A DNA stretch of 64,000 bases from Candidatus Epulonipiscium sp. (GCA_012519205.1 JAAYQR010000016.1:1-64000), one strand, 5' to 3'; counted from the stretch's first letter, positions 54,758 to 64,000 are shown. Notes: generated by a model not told the origin, from the sequence alone. Numbers and translations are program-made.

Positions 54758-56026
54758 TTAAAAAGGATACACATAAAAATCGTCCTTTATTCTTATTTCA
54801 TTTTCTCCTAATAGATGCTGCAATATATACTCCCTTGTGCTTTTGAACCTATTTATTTCATCTCCATTTAATTCTTCCTTTAATTCTTCTTCGGATAAAT
54901 TGTTTCCTATAACTCTTATTAGTCTTTTCCCGTCTTTCTTGCTAAACTGCACCCATGTAGGCATAAATGATACTGATTTCAATTCTGCTTTTTCATTTTC
55001 TATTTTTTCAAAATCCAAATTTAATATAATTCCTGCATCTCTTGGAGGATAAAGGGGTGTTCTTTGAGAAGAAACAAAGTTACCCAGAGAATATATCACA
55101 AAACATATCTTTTCACTACCATCATCCCTTGTAATTTTTCTTGTTTCCATAGACTGAATGACATGGGGATGGGAACCTAATATTATATCAGCCCCGACAT
55201 CAAATAATTCGTCCACTATCTGCTTTTGATTCCCGTTGGGATATTCTTGATATTCCTCTCCAAAATGAATACTTACAACAATAAAATCTGGGGACAAACC
55301 TTTAGCTTTTCTTATATCTGCTTTCATTTTTTCCATATCGATTAAGTTAACTAAATAAGAATGCTCTTTAGGAATTGGTATACCATTAGTCCCATATGTA
55401 TAGGATAAAAAAGCAAAGGAAATAGTATTTACTTCTTTGATTATTATCTGCTCGCTTTCTTCTTGACTTCTGTATGTACCTGTATGTTCAATTTCTAACT
55501 TATCCAATATATCTAAGGTTCTAAGGGCGCCTTTTGCATTTGTGTCCAAGGAATGATTATTAGCCGTGGTAAGTATATCAAATCCAGAATCTTTCAAACT
55601 ATCTCCTAGGGAATCTGGAGTATTAAACCTCGGATAACCGCTATAACCGGCTTCTGAACCTGCAAGGGTAGTTTCTAAATTACCTATTGTAATATCCCCA
55701 TCTTCTAAAAAGGGTTTTACCAATTCAAATTGTCTACCGAAATCATAGGTATTACTTTCTTTATCAAAGGCAGCTTCTATCTGCCACTCATGGACCATAA
55801 TATCTCCTACAACTTTCATTTTTGCAGAATGTATTTCTGGTTCTTTTTTTTCTATAGATATTTCTTCCAAAACAACATTACTGTTTTCTCCATTAATAGC
55901 CATTGCCACTTGTGTATTTCCTTCTATATTCCAGTTGGCCACTATCTCATTGCTTTCTTTCGTCTGTCCGCAGGAAGTTAAAAAAACAAGTGTTAAGAGG
56001 TAAAATAAACAGTATGTTTTTTTCAT
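54758..56026 (-). CDS. CapA family lipoprotein (metallophosphatase fold)
   Basis: A 422-aa exported lipoprotein. The signal peptide ends in the lipobox LTSC (Cys near residue 19). The CapA/PgsA domain has VVGDIMVHEW near residue 72, DGDITIGNLETTLAG near 112, TTANNHSLD near 155, VSIHFGEEYQEYPN near 250, and ILGSHPHVIQSMET near 283, the metal-binding pattern of calcineurin-like phosphatases. Related proteins act in poly-gamma-glutamate capsule synthesis, but no capBC genes are adjacent, so a capsule role is not supported here. Confidence 0.86.
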   Translation of the reverse strand: MKKTYCLFYLLTLVFLTSCGQTKESNEIVANWNIEGNTQVAMAINGENSNVVLEEISIEKKEPEIHSAKMKVVGDIMVHEWQIEAAFDKESNTYDFGRQFELVKPFLEDGDITIGNLETTLAGSEAGYSGYPRFNTPDSLGDSLKDSGFDILTTANNHSLDTNAKGALRTLDILDKLEIEHTGTYRSQEESEQIIIKEVNTISFAFLSYTYGTNGIPIPKEHSYLVNLIDMEKMKADIRKAKGLSPDFIVVSIHFGEEYQEYPNGNQKQIVDELFDVGADIILGSHPHVIQSMETRKITRDDGSEKICFVIYSLGNFVSSQRTPLYPPRDAGIILNLDFEKIENEKAELKSVSFMPTWVQFSKKDGKRLIRVIGNNLSEEELKEELNGDEINRFKSTREYILQHLLGENEIRIKDDFYVYPF

Positions 56027-56093
56027 CTATACATCTCCAATTTAATTCATAATTTAATATTAATTGTACTCTTTAACCTAAAATGTGTCAAAC

Positions 56094-56123
56094 AAGAAAG
56101 CGACAGTATTCTGCCGCTTTCTT
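56094..56123 (-). terminator. alaS terminator
   Basis: AAGAAAGCG and CGCTTTCTT pair over 9 bp, extended inside by 3 bp after a mismatch (loop TATT), 9 bp past the alaS stop codon. Confidence 0.85.
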
Positions 56124-56131
56124 ATTTGAAT

Positions 56132-58774
56132 TTATTTAATTTGACTTTTTAATACCTCTTCTGCCTTACTAAGAGCTTTATCGATTTTTGATAAGTCCTT
56201 ACCACCTGCTTGGGCCATATTGGGACGTCCGCCACCATTGCCCCCTGCTATTTTGGCAATTTCTTTGATAATATTTCCTGCATGGGCGCCTTTTTTAACA
56301 ACATCATCCGTTGCCATTACAACGAAGCTAACTTTGCCATCTTTCCCCGTAGCCAAGGCTATTACTCCCGATACTATTTTATTTTTAATACTATCTCCCA
56401 TATTTCTAAGCCCATTCATATCTAATTCGTCAAATCTGGCTGTTATCAAGGTAACACCATCAATATCTTTTTTGTTTTCAAGCATGTTTTGAACTGTTTC
56501 GATAGACATTTTACTTGTTAATTTTTCTATCTCTTTTTGGTTTTCCTTGGTTTCTAAAATTAACGCTTCTATCTTTTTCGTTATTTGGTCTGGGGTAGTC
56601 TTAAGCATTGAAGATAGTTCTTTAATATACTCTTCTTGCTGTTTATAGTGTTCTAAAGCTGCTGAGCCCGTTAATGCCTCAATTCTTCTAACTCCTGCAG
56701 CAATCCCGGATTCTGAAATAATTTTAAAGGTTCCGATTTGAGCTGTATTATCTAAGTGGGTCCCTCCGCATAATTCTATGCTGTAATCCCCCATATTAAC
56801 CACTCGAACTTTTTCTTGGTATTTTTCACCGAACAATGCCATTGCTCCCATTTTTCTAGCTTCGTTAATATCTGTTTCATGGATTGTTATAGGAATATTA
56901 TCAAAAATCTTTTTGTTTACCTTTTCCTCTACCCTTTGGATTTCTTCTGGAGAAAGAGATGCAAAATGAACAAAGTCAAAACGAAGCCTTTCTGTGGATA
57001 CATGGGAACCTGCCTGTTCCACATGATTTCCCAAGATATCCCTCAATGCCTTATGAAGAAGATGGGTTGCACTATGGTTTCTAGCAGTTGCCATTCTATT
57101 TTCCTTATCCACTATTAAAGAAGCTTTTTCCCCTACTGAAACCGTTCCTTCTACAACCTTCCCTATATGGGGAATATTTCCCCCTGTTGCTTTTATGGAG
57201 TCATAAACTTGAATCGTCCCTTTATCCGTCTTTATAATTCCTTTATCCCCTACTTGTCCACCACTTTCAGCATAAAAAGGAGTTCTATCCACAATAACGG
57301 ATACCTGTTCATCCTCTTGAGCTTGATTTACAAATTCATTGTTTGAAATAATCGCACGAATATTAACATTATCTAGTTTTAGATTTCTATATCCTTCGAA
57401 TTTCGTTAGCCATTCCTTATTTAATTTTGCATATACGGTTTCCTTTGCTCCCATATAGGTGCTTTCTTCCCTAGCAGTTCTTGCCCTTTCCTTCTGTATT
57501 TCCATTTCTTTTATGAATCCTTCTTCATCTAAGTCTAAGCCTTCTTCTTCCAAGATTTCCTTGGTTAAATCAATTGGGAAACCATAAGTATCGTAAAGTT
57601 TAAAAGATTTTTCCCCTAGAAGAACGGTTTGTTTGTTTTCCTTTAACTCTTTAATGTAATCTTTTAGTATTTCCATACCTTGGTCTATGGTCTCATTAAA
57701 TCTTTGTTCTTCTACCGAAAGTATCTTTAGAATATATTCTTTCTTATCTTCCAGTTCCGGATATGCACTACTTGAAGTATCTATGACGGTAGCTGCCAAC
57801 TCTTCTAAGAACAATCCAGTAATCCCCAATAACTTACCATGACGGACTGCCCTTCTTAAGAGTCTTCTAAATACATAGCCTCTTCCTTCATTAGAGGGAA
57901 TTATTCCATCAGAAGCCATAAATGTAATTGCTCTTAAATGGTCTGTAATAACCCGGATAGACACATCTTTTTTATCATCTGTTTGATATTTCACCTTTGC
58001 AATGCTACATACATGGTCACGAATCGATTTAATAGTATCTACATCAAATATTGAATCAACCCCCTGCATAACAGCTGCGACCCTTTCAAGTCCTGCTCCT
58101 GTATCAATATTAGGGTTTGGAAGAGGATTGTAATTCCCGTTTTCATCCTTATCAAATTGAGTGAAAACAAGATTCCAAATCTCTACAAAACGGTCACATT
58201 CACAACCTGGAGCACACTCCTTGCTGCCACATCCGTTTTCTTCTCCTCTGTCAAAATATAATTCCGAACAGGGTCCACAGGGTCCTACTCCTATTTCCCA
58301 GAAATTGTCATCCTTTCCTAATCTGACAATATGTTTTGCAGGTACTCCGACCTTTTCATTCCAAATTTTAAATGCTTCTTCATCTTCCTCGTAAACTGAA
58401 ACATAAAGTTTTTCCGTAGGAATTTCTAGAACCTCCGTAACAAATTCCCATGCCCAGGGAATTATTTCTTCCTTAAAATAATCTCCAAAGGAAAAATTTC
58501 CTAACATTTCAAAAAAGGTCCCATGCCTTGAGGTTTTACCTACATTTTCTATATCCCCTGTTCGAATACACTTTTGACAGGTTGTAACTCTTTTTTTAGG
58601 GGGCTTTTCCTGTCCTGTAAAATAGGGTTTAAGCGGTGCCATTCCGGCATTAACTAAAAGTAGGCTCTTGTCGTTTTGAGGCACAAGGGAAAAACTTCCC
58701 ATCCTTAAGTGACCCTTTTCTTCAAAAAAAGATAAGTATTTTTCTCTGATATCATTTAGTCCCAAAGACTCCAT
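56132..58774 (-). CDS. alaS: Alanyl-tRNA synthetase
   Basis: An 880-aa class II synthetase: the catalytic domain has FFEEKGHLRMGSFSLVPQND and NAGMAPLKPYFTG, the tRNA-recognition and editing domain HSATHLLHKALRDIL near residue 565 and CGGTHLDNTAQIG near 668, and the C-terminal DHHA1 domain has ATGKDGKVSFVVMA and GGGRPNMAQAGG. The second of two adjacent ATGs (58774) is 7 nt after AGGAGG. It is 31 bp downstream of vanY with no T-box between. Confidence 0.97.
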   Translation of the reverse strand: MESLGLNDIREKYLSFFEEKGHLRMGSFSLVPQNDKSLLLVNAGMAPLKPYFTGQEKPPKKRVTTCQKCIRTGDIENVGKTSRHGTFFEMLGNFSFGDYFKEEIIPWAWEFVTEVLEIPTEKLYVSVYEEDEEAFKIWNEKVGVPAKHIVRLGKDDNFWEIGVGPCGPCSELYFDRGEENGCGSKECAPGCECDRFVEIWNLVFTQFDKDENGNYNPLPNPNIDTGAGLERVAAVMQGVDSIFDVDTIKSIRDHVCSIAKVKYQTDDKKDVSIRVITDHLRAITFMASDGIIPSNEGRGYVFRRLLRRAVRHGKLLGITGLFLEELAATVIDTSSSAYPELEDKKEYILKILSVEEQRFNETIDQGMEILKDYIKELKENKQTVLLGEKSFKLYDTYGFPIDLTKEILEEEGLDLDEEGFIKEMEIQKERARTAREESTYMGAKETVYAKLNKEWLTKFEGYRNLKLDNVNIRAIISNNEFVNQAQEDEQVSVIVDRTPFYAESGGQVGDKGIIKTDKGTIQVYDSIKATGGNIPHIGKVVEGTVSVGEKASLIVDKENRMATARNHSATHLLHKALRDILGNHVEQAGSHVSTERLRFDFVHFASLSPEEIQRVEEKVNKKIFDNIPITIHETDINEARKMGAMALFGEKYQEKVRVVNMGDYSIELCGGTHLDNTAQIGTFKIISESGIAAGVRRIEALTGSAALEHYKQQEEYIKELSSMLKTTPDQITKKIEALILETKENQKEIEKLTSKMSIETVQNMLENKKDIDGVTLITARFDELDMNGLRNMGDSIKNKIVSGVIALATGKDGKVSFVVMATDDVVKKGAHAGNIIKEIAKIAGGNGGGRPNMAQAGGKDLSKIDKALSKAEEVLKSQIK

Positions 58775-58804
58775 CATGCAACCTCCTGTATTTTCAACTC
58801 TTTA

Positions 58805-59815
58805 TTATTCTAATTCGAGTTTTTGCGTAATAATATACTCGTCCTTTGTACTCCCTGATACTGCAATAACTTTTTCAATATCAAATTCGTCCCCTAGTAG
58901 TATACCATATTCTTCTTTTTGAACATAGTTTATTTGATACTTGTTCCCATGATAATCCTCAAATGTAATTTGTTCTATCTTTTTGAGGTATTCTATATAT
59001 TCTTCTAAACTCAAATTGTTATTATTCATATACTCTGCATGGGGAATTCCTACATACCTGAAATGCCAAGGTTCTGATATAATCCCTGTGATATCCTTTT
59101 TCTCAGGAAGATATCTTAAAGTAAATCCATACTTCCAGGCATTTTCATACAGCCATTTTCCCTCGGGACTATTTTTAAACTCTTCTACTAAAGGGTCTGA
59201 GGTTTTTAATAATTCTAAACAGGAAAAATCGATAACAAGTCCTGTTTGGTGTTCACTAGTGCCCGGAACAGCAACAATTTCAGAGGCTTTTTCTTTAGCA
59301 GTTTCTAAATCAAAGTCATTAGCAAAATAATTAACCTTTGCATTGTATAATTGGCTTTGATAGCTAAAGGGCCTATATCCACTAACAGCCCTAAGTCCTG
59401 TTATGCCCTCACTGTTTATCCCATCGAATAGCTTAATGGCTGCCCTTAGAGCATTTTCTTGTAAAAGCATTTCTTTTTTGGTTGAAGGTATATCCCCTGC
59501 TCCGTCTAATATAGGGGATGGCTTATAACTTTCGCTTAGTAGATTCCATTTATTAACCAATATTAAATCATCTGTTTTTCTATCTTCTATTGTCTTTAAA
59601 ATCAAATCCAAATCTTTTTCCTTTTGCAGAATAATATTTTTATCTATTGGTGATTCGTCCACTGCTCCACCTCCCTCCTCCTTAGGCAATACTACTTGCT
59701 TATCTACATCACTAAATGTATCCTTAGTAGGATTATTATCCCTTAATCCATATGAATAAATTATACTGACTATGATTGAAACAAAAGCAAAGGCAAAAAT
59801 CATTTTTTTTCCCAT
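58805..59815 (-). CDS. D-alanyl-D-alanine carboxypeptidase, VanY family
   Basis: A 336-aa exported peptidase. The N-terminal hydrophobic segment (MIFAFAFVSIIVSIIYSYG) is a signal anchor. The M15 domain shows VSGYRPFSYQSQLYN near residue 142, SEHQTGLVIDFS near 182 with zinc ligands His and Asp, and EPWHFRYVG near 245 with the catalytic His. It should remove terminal D-Ala from wall peptides. No vancomycin resistance genes are near, so it is likely a housekeeping enzyme. Confidence 0.9.
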   Translation of the reverse strand: MGKKMIFAFAFVSIIVSIIYSYGLRDNNPTKDTFSDVDKQVVLPKEEGGGAVDESPIDKNIILQKEKDLDLILKTIEDRKTDDLILVNKWNLLSESYKPSPILDGAGDIPSTKKEMLLQENALRAAIKLFDGINSEGITGLRAVSGYRPFSYQSQLYNAKVNYFANDFDLETAKEKASEIVAVPGTSEHQTGLVIDFSCLELLKTSDPLVEEFKNSPEGKWLYENAWKYGFTLRYLPEKKDITGIISEPWHFRYVGIPHAEYMNNNNLSLEEYIEYLKKIEQITFEDYHGNKYQINYVQKEEYGILLGDEFDIEKVIAVSGSTKDEYIITQKLELE

Positions 59816-59849
59816 GTATATCCCCCTAGTTTTTTCTTTATTTTAATGT

Positions 59850-59881
59850 AAAAACCTCATCCCAGTAGGAACGAGGTTTTC
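59850..59881 (-). terminator. Hairpin before vanY
   Basis: AAAACCTCGTTCC and GGGATGAGGTTTT pair over 13 positions (including G-U pairs) around a TACT loop and are followed by T on the minus strand. It lies about 40 bp upstream of the vanY start and so might be a second terminator of the upstream gene or an attenuator of vanY. Confidence 0.55.
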
Positions 59882-60042
59882 TTGGGCAGAACATTCTCTC
59901 TAAAAATTATAAGAAAAGATTCGAAGTTTGTCAATATGTAGTATTGTTTGTTATAATAGAACTAAATCTAATTTTTTTATTTCCGCGAACTTATCTAATC
60001 TTTTAAATGGAAGCTTATACCTGCATTTCATTGAATTGAAAA

Positions 60043-60066
60043 AGGATGTGCAAGTCTGCACATCCT
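60043..60066 (-). terminator. Terminator of the YrzQ-like gene
   Basis: AGGATGTGCA and TGCACATCCT form a 10-bp stem with a 4-nt loop, followed by TTTTTC on the minus strand. The stop codon of the small gene lies within the stem. Confidence 0.85.
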
Positions 60067-60226
60067 ATCTTAATCCTTCTATAATATTCCCTGCTTTTTC
60101 AATCATTCTTCTTCCGTTTTTCATCATTTTCCGACGTCCCCTTTTATTGGTTGACATCACCTTAAATCCCATTGCTCCTGCTATGCCACCAAGCATTATA
60201 CCAGCGGTAAATTTATTTATTAACAT
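60065..60226 (-). CDS. Small YrzQ/DUF3918-like membrane protein
   Basis: Read directly from the minus strand: 53 aa with a Gly/Ala-rich hydrophobic N-terminal helix (FTAGIMLGGIAGAMGFKVM) and a very basic amphipathic C-terminus (NKRGRRKMMKNGRRMIEKAG). This resembles the small YrzQ-type proteins encoded near alaS in Bacillus; the match is from pattern and place only. GGGAGA lies close upstream, and the stop codon is inside a strong terminator. Confidence 0.62.
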   Translation of the reverse strand: MLINKFTAGIMLGGIAGAMGFKVMSTNKRGRRKMMKNGRRMIEKAGNIIEGLR

Positions 60227-60424
60227 TACAATCTCCCTTCTTTCTACATATAATATTATTGCAAGACAATGTAATTCTACATAATTAGTATGGGATGCCT
60301 ATATATTATTTATTCATGCTAACTATGTCATTTGTCATTTTTATAAAAATATTTATAAGAGAAGAAGATGAGAAAAGGCCTTTTTTGTCTTATAATATAT
60401 ATTTTTTAACTGAGTGCTACTTTA

Positions 60425-61669
60425 TTAGATTAAGGAATGTATGAATATTCCACTCCTTAATTTGGGTTCAAACCATGTGGATTTTGGAGGCATGATTTTA
60501 TTTGCATCGGCAATGTCCATCAATTCCTCTATAGTGGTTGGGTACATCGAAAAAGCTACCTTCATTCCATTCTCCACTCTGTTTTCTAGCTCTTTTAGTC
60601 CCCTAATTCCTCCGATAAAATCAATTCTATTATCTGTTCTTGGATCTTTTATTCCAAGGATAGGTCCTAATAAATAATTTTGTAAAATAGATACATCCAA
60701 TCTTTTTACCGGGTCTTCATGATTATAAGTTCCTTCCTTGGCTACTAGCCTAAACCATGACTTATTGATATACATTCCAAACTCGTGAGATTTCACAGGC
60801 TCGTAAGGCTTTGAGTTTTCTAATTCTTCGATTTCGAATTTTTCTTTTATAGCGTCAAAAAATTCTTCTTCGCTTAGTCCATTTAAATCCTTAACAACTC
60901 TATTATAATCCATAATATGAAGCTGCTCATCGGGAAAAAGGACGGATAAAAAGTAATTAAATTCTTCCTGCCCTGTATAGGCCCCTTCTTTTCTTCTTTT
61001 TAGTCCTACTTTTACAGCGGATGCGGTTCTATGATGGCCATCGGCTATATACAGATAGTTTATTTCTTTAAAGTAGGTCTTTATTTGTTCTATCATATTA
61101 TTATCGTCAATCACCCATACGATATGACCAATACCATCTTCTGCCTTAAAATCATATACTGCCCTATGGGTTTTCATCCAAGTATTTATTAAATCATTGA
61201 TTTCTTTTTTTGAACGATAGGTTAAAAATATTGGACCTGTATTGGCATTACAATAATCTACATGTTTAATACGGTCTTGTTCCTTATCTTCCCTGGTTAG
61301 CTCATGCTTTTTTATAATATTATCCTGATACTCATCAATGGAAGCACAACCTACAATTCCTATTTGCTCCCGCTCATCCATTATCAATTTATAAATATAT
61401 AAACAAGGCTGGTTATCCTTGATATATACACCATCATCTATCATTTTATTTAAATTATCCCTTGCTTTTTCATAAACTTTTTTATCGTACAAATCTATAG
61501 ATGGTTCTAAATCTATTTCTGCTTTATCTACATGTAAAAAGGAATAGGGATTATCTTTTACCATTTCTTTTGCTTCTTCACTACTCATAACATCATAGGG
61601 TAGAGCCGCTACCTGATGTACAATGTCCTCCCTTGGTCTTATCGCCTCAAAGGGCCTTAGAACTGCCAT
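60425..61669 (-). CDS. DUF1015 family protein
   Basis: A 414-aa soluble protein of the DUF1015 family: AVLRPFEAIRPREDIVHQVAALPYDVM at the start (residues about 2-28), NPYSFLHVDKAEID, YIADGHHRTASAVKV near residue 210 with a His pair, and FPDEQLHIMDYNRVVKDL. The DGHHR motif is ParB/sulfiredoxin-like, but activity is unknown. In the upstream 198-bp gap to the YrzQ-like gene I see no clear element. It is separated from hydA by a terminator. Confidence 0.88.
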   Translation of the reverse strand: MAVLRPFEAIRPREDIVHQVAALPYDVMSSEEAKEMVKDNPYSFLHVDKAEIDLEPSIDLYDKKVYEKARDNLNKMIDDGVYIKDNQPCLYIYKLIMDEREQIGIVGCASIDEYQDNIIKKHELTREDKEQDRIKHVDYCNANTGPIFLTYRSKKEINDLINTWMKTHRAVYDFKAEDGIGHIVWVIDDNNMIEQIKTYFKEINYLYIADGHHRTASAVKVGLKRRKEGAYTGQEEFNYFLSVLFPDEQLHIMDYNRVVKDLNGLSEEEFFDAIKEKFEIEELENSKPYEPVKSHEFGMYINKSWFRLVAKEGTYNHEDPVKRLDVSILQNYLLGPILGIKDPRTDNRIDFIGGIRGLKELENRVENGMKVAFSMYPTTIEELMDIADANKIMPPKSTWFEPKLRSGIFIHSLI

Positions 61670-61688
61670 GGTTTTCCTCCTTTTCTAA

Positions 61689-61717
61689 AAAACTTCCGTC
61701 AAAATGACGGAAGTTTT
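61689..61717 (-). terminator. hydA terminator
   Basis: A 13-bp perfect stem (AAAACTTCCGTCA / TGACGGAAGTTTT, loop AAA) 10 bp past the hydA stop codon. Confidence 0.88.
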
Positions 61718-61726
61718 AAATTAATA

Positions 61727-63490
61727 TTATACCCTATCTTGGGGTGTGTATTTTGTATGAAGCAATTTATGGGCCTTTTCACTCATAGGATGACCTAAAT
61801 ATGTCTCATACAATTCTTTAATTGCAGAATTTTCATGGGATTTTCTGATTGGCTTTCCTGCATCCTCACGGTAAATTGCCTCTGCACGTTTTTTGAGGAT
61901 TTCAATATTACCATGATGGAATGGCTGTCCGCCACCACCAATACATCCTCCGGGACATGCCATAATTTCTATAGCATGAAGATTTCTAGGATTTCCTGCT
62001 TTTATTTCTTCAAGAAGATTTCTAGCATTTCCTAGGCCATGGGCGATACCTATATTAAGGTCTAAATCTCCCATCTTAACAGTTGCAACCCTAACTCCTT
62101 CCATCCCTCTTAATTGTTCAAAATCAACTTTTTCGAGGGTCTTGCCTGTAAATATTTCATAAGCTGTTCTAGTTGCCGCCTCAATAACCCCACCGGTTGC
62201 ACCAAATATTACACCGGCACCGGTAGATTCCCCTAGGGGCTTATCGAAATCTGCATCTATAAGATCATTAAACTCAATGTTTGCCTTTTTAATTAGATGC
62301 GCCAATTCCCTTGTAGAAATAGAAATATCTACATCGGGTTTTCCGTCCACTGAAAACTCTTCCCTAGAAGCTTCGTATTTTTTTGCAAGGCATGGCATAA
62401 TCGAAACAACTACCATTTTTTCTCTAGGAATTCCCAATTTTTCAGCATAATAAGACTTTGCGATAGAACCAAACATTTGCTGTGGAGATTTTGCAGTTGA
62501 GGGTATATCCAATAAGTCTTGGAATTGGCTTTCAATAAAGTTTACCCATCCCGGACAACAAGAAGTAAGAATAGGTAATTTAACACTCTTATCCCCATCT
62601 AAAAATCTCTTTAAACGGTCTAGAAGCTCAGTTCCTTCTTCCATAATTGTTAAATCCGCTGCAAAATCAGTGTCAAAAACATAGTCAAATCCTAATTGTT
62701 TAAGGGCTGCAACCATTTTACCTGTAACTAAGGTACCAGGCTCAAGTCCAAATTCTTCTCCTAGGGCAGCTCTAACAGCCGGTGCTGTTTGCACTACTAC
62801 TACCTTATCGGGATTAGCGAGTTCTTCTACAACCGACCATGTATGATCTTTTTCACTGAGAGCTCCTACAGGGCATACCGCAACACATTGCCCACAATGG
62901 GTACATACAGAATCTTCTAAATTAACCTCAAAAGCAGGGGCCACGACTGCATCAAAGCCTCTATTGATTCCTGATAATGCCCCTACAGTCTGAACCTCAT
63001 TACACATGGTTTCACATCTTCTACACATAATACACTTATCCATATCACGGATAATTGTTCTAGAATAGTCTTTTCTATAGGTTGATTGTGCAGCATCTTT
63101 AAATCGCACTTCCCTAAGTCCGAACTTTTCTGCTAAATCCTGAAGCTCGCAGTCGCCAGATTTCGGGCAAATGAGACAATCTTTCGGATGGTCAGATAAT
63201 AATAATTCTAATACAACTCTTCTAGCATTAAGTACACGAATTGTATTGGTCTTTACCTCCATACCATCAAAAACAGGGGTTGCACAAGCAGGTGCTAGAT
63301 TTCTTCTACCTTCTACTTCAACAACACATATTCTACAGGATGCTGATTTGTTTACCATTTTTATATCATGTAAATCTAGATGGCATAATGTAGGAATATG
63401 GATTCCTACTTTCTGTGCTGCTTGTAAAACCGTACTCCCAGTGGGAATTTCAACTTGTTTTCCATCAATTGTAACCTTTACATATGACAT
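61727..63490 (-). CDS. hydA: [FeFe]-hydrogenase catalytic subunit HydA (bifurcating type)
   Basis: A 587-aa cytoplasmic hydrogenase. In order: a [2Fe-2S] domain (CHLDL near residue 37, SASCRICVVEV, LAPACATPV), a His-ligated [4Fe-4S] site (HPKDCLICPKSGDCELQ near 97), two ferredoxin clusters (CIMCRRCETMC near 142 and CTHCGQCVAVCP near 186), and the H-cluster with TSCCPGW near 298, MPCLAKKYE near 353 and MACPGGCIGGGGQP near 497. A small-subunit-like C-terminal region follows. With the NuoF-like subunit directly upstream it fits the trimeric NAD-linked, ferredoxin-coupled hydrogenase that forms H2 during fermentation. Confidence 0.96.
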   Translation of the reverse strand: MSYVKVTIDGKQVEIPTGSTVLQAAQKVGIHIPTLCHLDLHDIKMVNKSASCRICVVEVEGRRNLAPACATPVFDGMEVKTNTIRVLNARRVVLELLLSDHPKDCLICPKSGDCELQDLAEKFGLREVRFKDAAQSTYRKDYSRTIIRDMDKCIMCRRCETMCNEVQTVGALSGINRGFDAVVAPAFEVNLEDSVCTHCGQCVAVCPVGALSEKDHTWSVVEELANPDKVVVVQTAPAVRAALGEEFGLEPGTLVTGKMVAALKQLGFDYVFDTDFAADLTIMEEGTELLDRLKRFLDGDKSVKLPILTSCCPGWVNFIESQFQDLLDIPSTAKSPQQMFGSIAKSYYAEKLGIPREKMVVVSIMPCLAKKYEASREEFSVDGKPDVDISISTRELAHLIKKANIEFNDLIDADFDKPLGESTGAGVIFGATGGVIEAATRTAYEIFTGKTLEKVDFEQLRGMEGVRVATVKMGDLDLNIGIAHGLGNARNLLEEIKAGNPRNLHAIEIMACPGGCIGGGGQPFHHGNIEILKKRAEAIYREDAGKPIRKSHENSAIKELYETYLGHPMSEKAHKLLHTKYTPQDRV

Positions 63491-63511
63491 TGGTTTTACA
63501 CTCCTTTTTTC

Positions 63512-64000
63512 TTATTTCCTAACAATGGCCTCAAACTTACATTTATCATAGCAAGCTCCACATTTGATACATTTATCTTGATCAATTACATGGGCCGATT
63601 TTACCTTACCTGAAATTGCATTCACAGGACATACTCTTGAACAAGCAGTACATCCAATACATTTTTCTTCGTTAATAATATATTTAAGAAGAGCAGTACA
63701 TTGTCCTGCAGGACATGTATGGTCTTTTACATGGGCTACATACTCATCCCAGAAGATTTCTATAGTTGATAATATTGGGTTTGGTGCTGTTTGACCAAGT
63801 CCACATAGAGCTGTGTCTTTAATAGTCTGACCTAAGGTTTTTAAAATCTCAAGGTCTTCCATGGTTGCCTTGCCTTTAGTTACTTTATCTAGCAATTCGG
63901 ATAAACGCTTTGTTCCAATTCTACAAGGTGTACATTTACCACAGGATTCTTCCTCTGTAAATTCTAAGTAGAATTTTGCCACACTAGGCATACAGTCATC
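63512..64000 (-). CDS. hydB: NuoF-like hydrogenase subunit HydB, C-terminal part
   Basis: The open frame runs off the window edge at 64000, so only the last 162 residues are seen. They contain the NuoF-type [4Fe-4S] site [20 protein letters not shown] with the later [12 protein letters not shown], followed by a two-cluster ferredoxin domain ([17 protein letters not shown] and [16 protein letters not shown]). This order is that of HydB/HndC, the flavoprotein that binds FMN and NAD(P)H and passes electrons to HydA. It ends 21 bp before hydA. Confidence 0.94.
   Translation of the reverse strand, partial: DDCMPSVAKFYLEFTEEESCGKCTPCRIGTKRLSELLDKVTKGKATMEDLEILKTLGQTIKDTALCGLGQTAPNPILSTIEIFWDEYVAHVKDHTCPAGQCTALLKYIINEEKCIGCTACSRVCPVNAISGKVKSAHVIDQDKCIKCGACYDKCKFEAIVRK

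Noticed and set aside
54758-56026. Capsule (poly-gamma-glutamate) synthesis locus
   Set aside because: Only the CapA-like gene is present; capB and capC are not adjacent.
1-64000. CRISPR arrays, prophage, insertion sequences, tRNA or rRNA genes, defence islands
   Set aside because: I saw no regularly spaced repeats, transposase or phage genes, or tRNA-like cloverleaf; the gene content is core chromosome.

Overview
The window is a block of core chromosome from a low-GC, spore-forming, strictly anaerobic, fermentative member of the class Clostridia. Sporulation is shown by spoIIGA-sigE-sigG, a spoVD-type PBP, yqfC-yqfD, ylmC, ytfJ, a YhcN/YlaJ-like lipoprotein, ytaF and a Spo0E-like small protein. 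Anaerobic fermentation is shown by the class III ribonucleotide reductase, an electron-bifurcating type [FeFe]-hydrogenase and pyruvate phosphate dikinase. MurE carries the DNPR motif, so the peptidoglycan should be of the meso-diaminopimelate type. Genus and species cannot be named from the sequence. All but two genes lie on the minus strand, so genes read from high to low coordinates.

Layout by coordinate: 1-3.4 kb holds YtaF and a GH94 phosphorylase. 3.4-7.0 kb is the nrdR-nrdD operon, where nrdD is cut by a roughly 767-nt ORF-less group II intron. 7.1-11.4 kb is ftsZ-spoIIGA-sigE-sigG-ylmC. 11.5-26.2 kb is the division and cell wall cluster, in transcription order mraZ-rsmH-ftsL-pbpB-spoVD-murE-murF-mraY-murD-ftsW-murA-ftsQ, followed by ftsZ; murG and ftsA are absent from it. 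26.3-32.2 kb holds a Spo0E-like gene, lgt, a sporulation lipoprotein, the two plus-strand genes (a small membrane protein and ychF), ytfJ-DUF2953 and small unknown genes. 32.2-38.9 kb holds RNase P RNA, a TGS-nucleoside kinase and the dnaG-rpoD-trmK-nif3 group. 39.1-45.3 kb holds yaiI, dgt, ppdK and T-box regulated glyS. 45.3-54.7 kb is the rpsU-yqeY-yqfC-yqfD-phoH-pgpH-ybeY-DUF502-cdd-era-yqzL-recO series. 54.7-64 kb holds a CapA-like lipoprotein, alaS, vanY, a small DUF3918/YrzQ-like protein, DUF1015, hydA and the 3' part of hydB.

The genes form connected programmes. The wall precursor pathway (MurA, D, E, F, MraY) feeds the divisome (FtsL, FtsQ, FtsW, PBPs, FtsZ) and, in sporulation, the SpoVD/SpoVE type enzymes. 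SpoIIGA activates pro-sigma-E, and sigma-G acts later in the forespore. NrdR should repress nrdD. Several start codons were moved to internal ATG, GTG or TTG codons that have a well-placed Shine-Dalgarno sequence. Five small genes were read directly from the sequence: Spo0E-like, YqzL, YrzQ-like, a 56-aa protein and the 60-aa plus-strand protein.

The most unusual item is the intron in nrdD. Next come three tandem 10-bp MraZ-type boxes between the mraZ promoter and its start, and inverted repeats able to pair with the ytaF and murA ribosome binding sites. I saw no prophage, transposase, CRISPR array, tRNA, rRNA or defence island, and no clear new multi-gene system.
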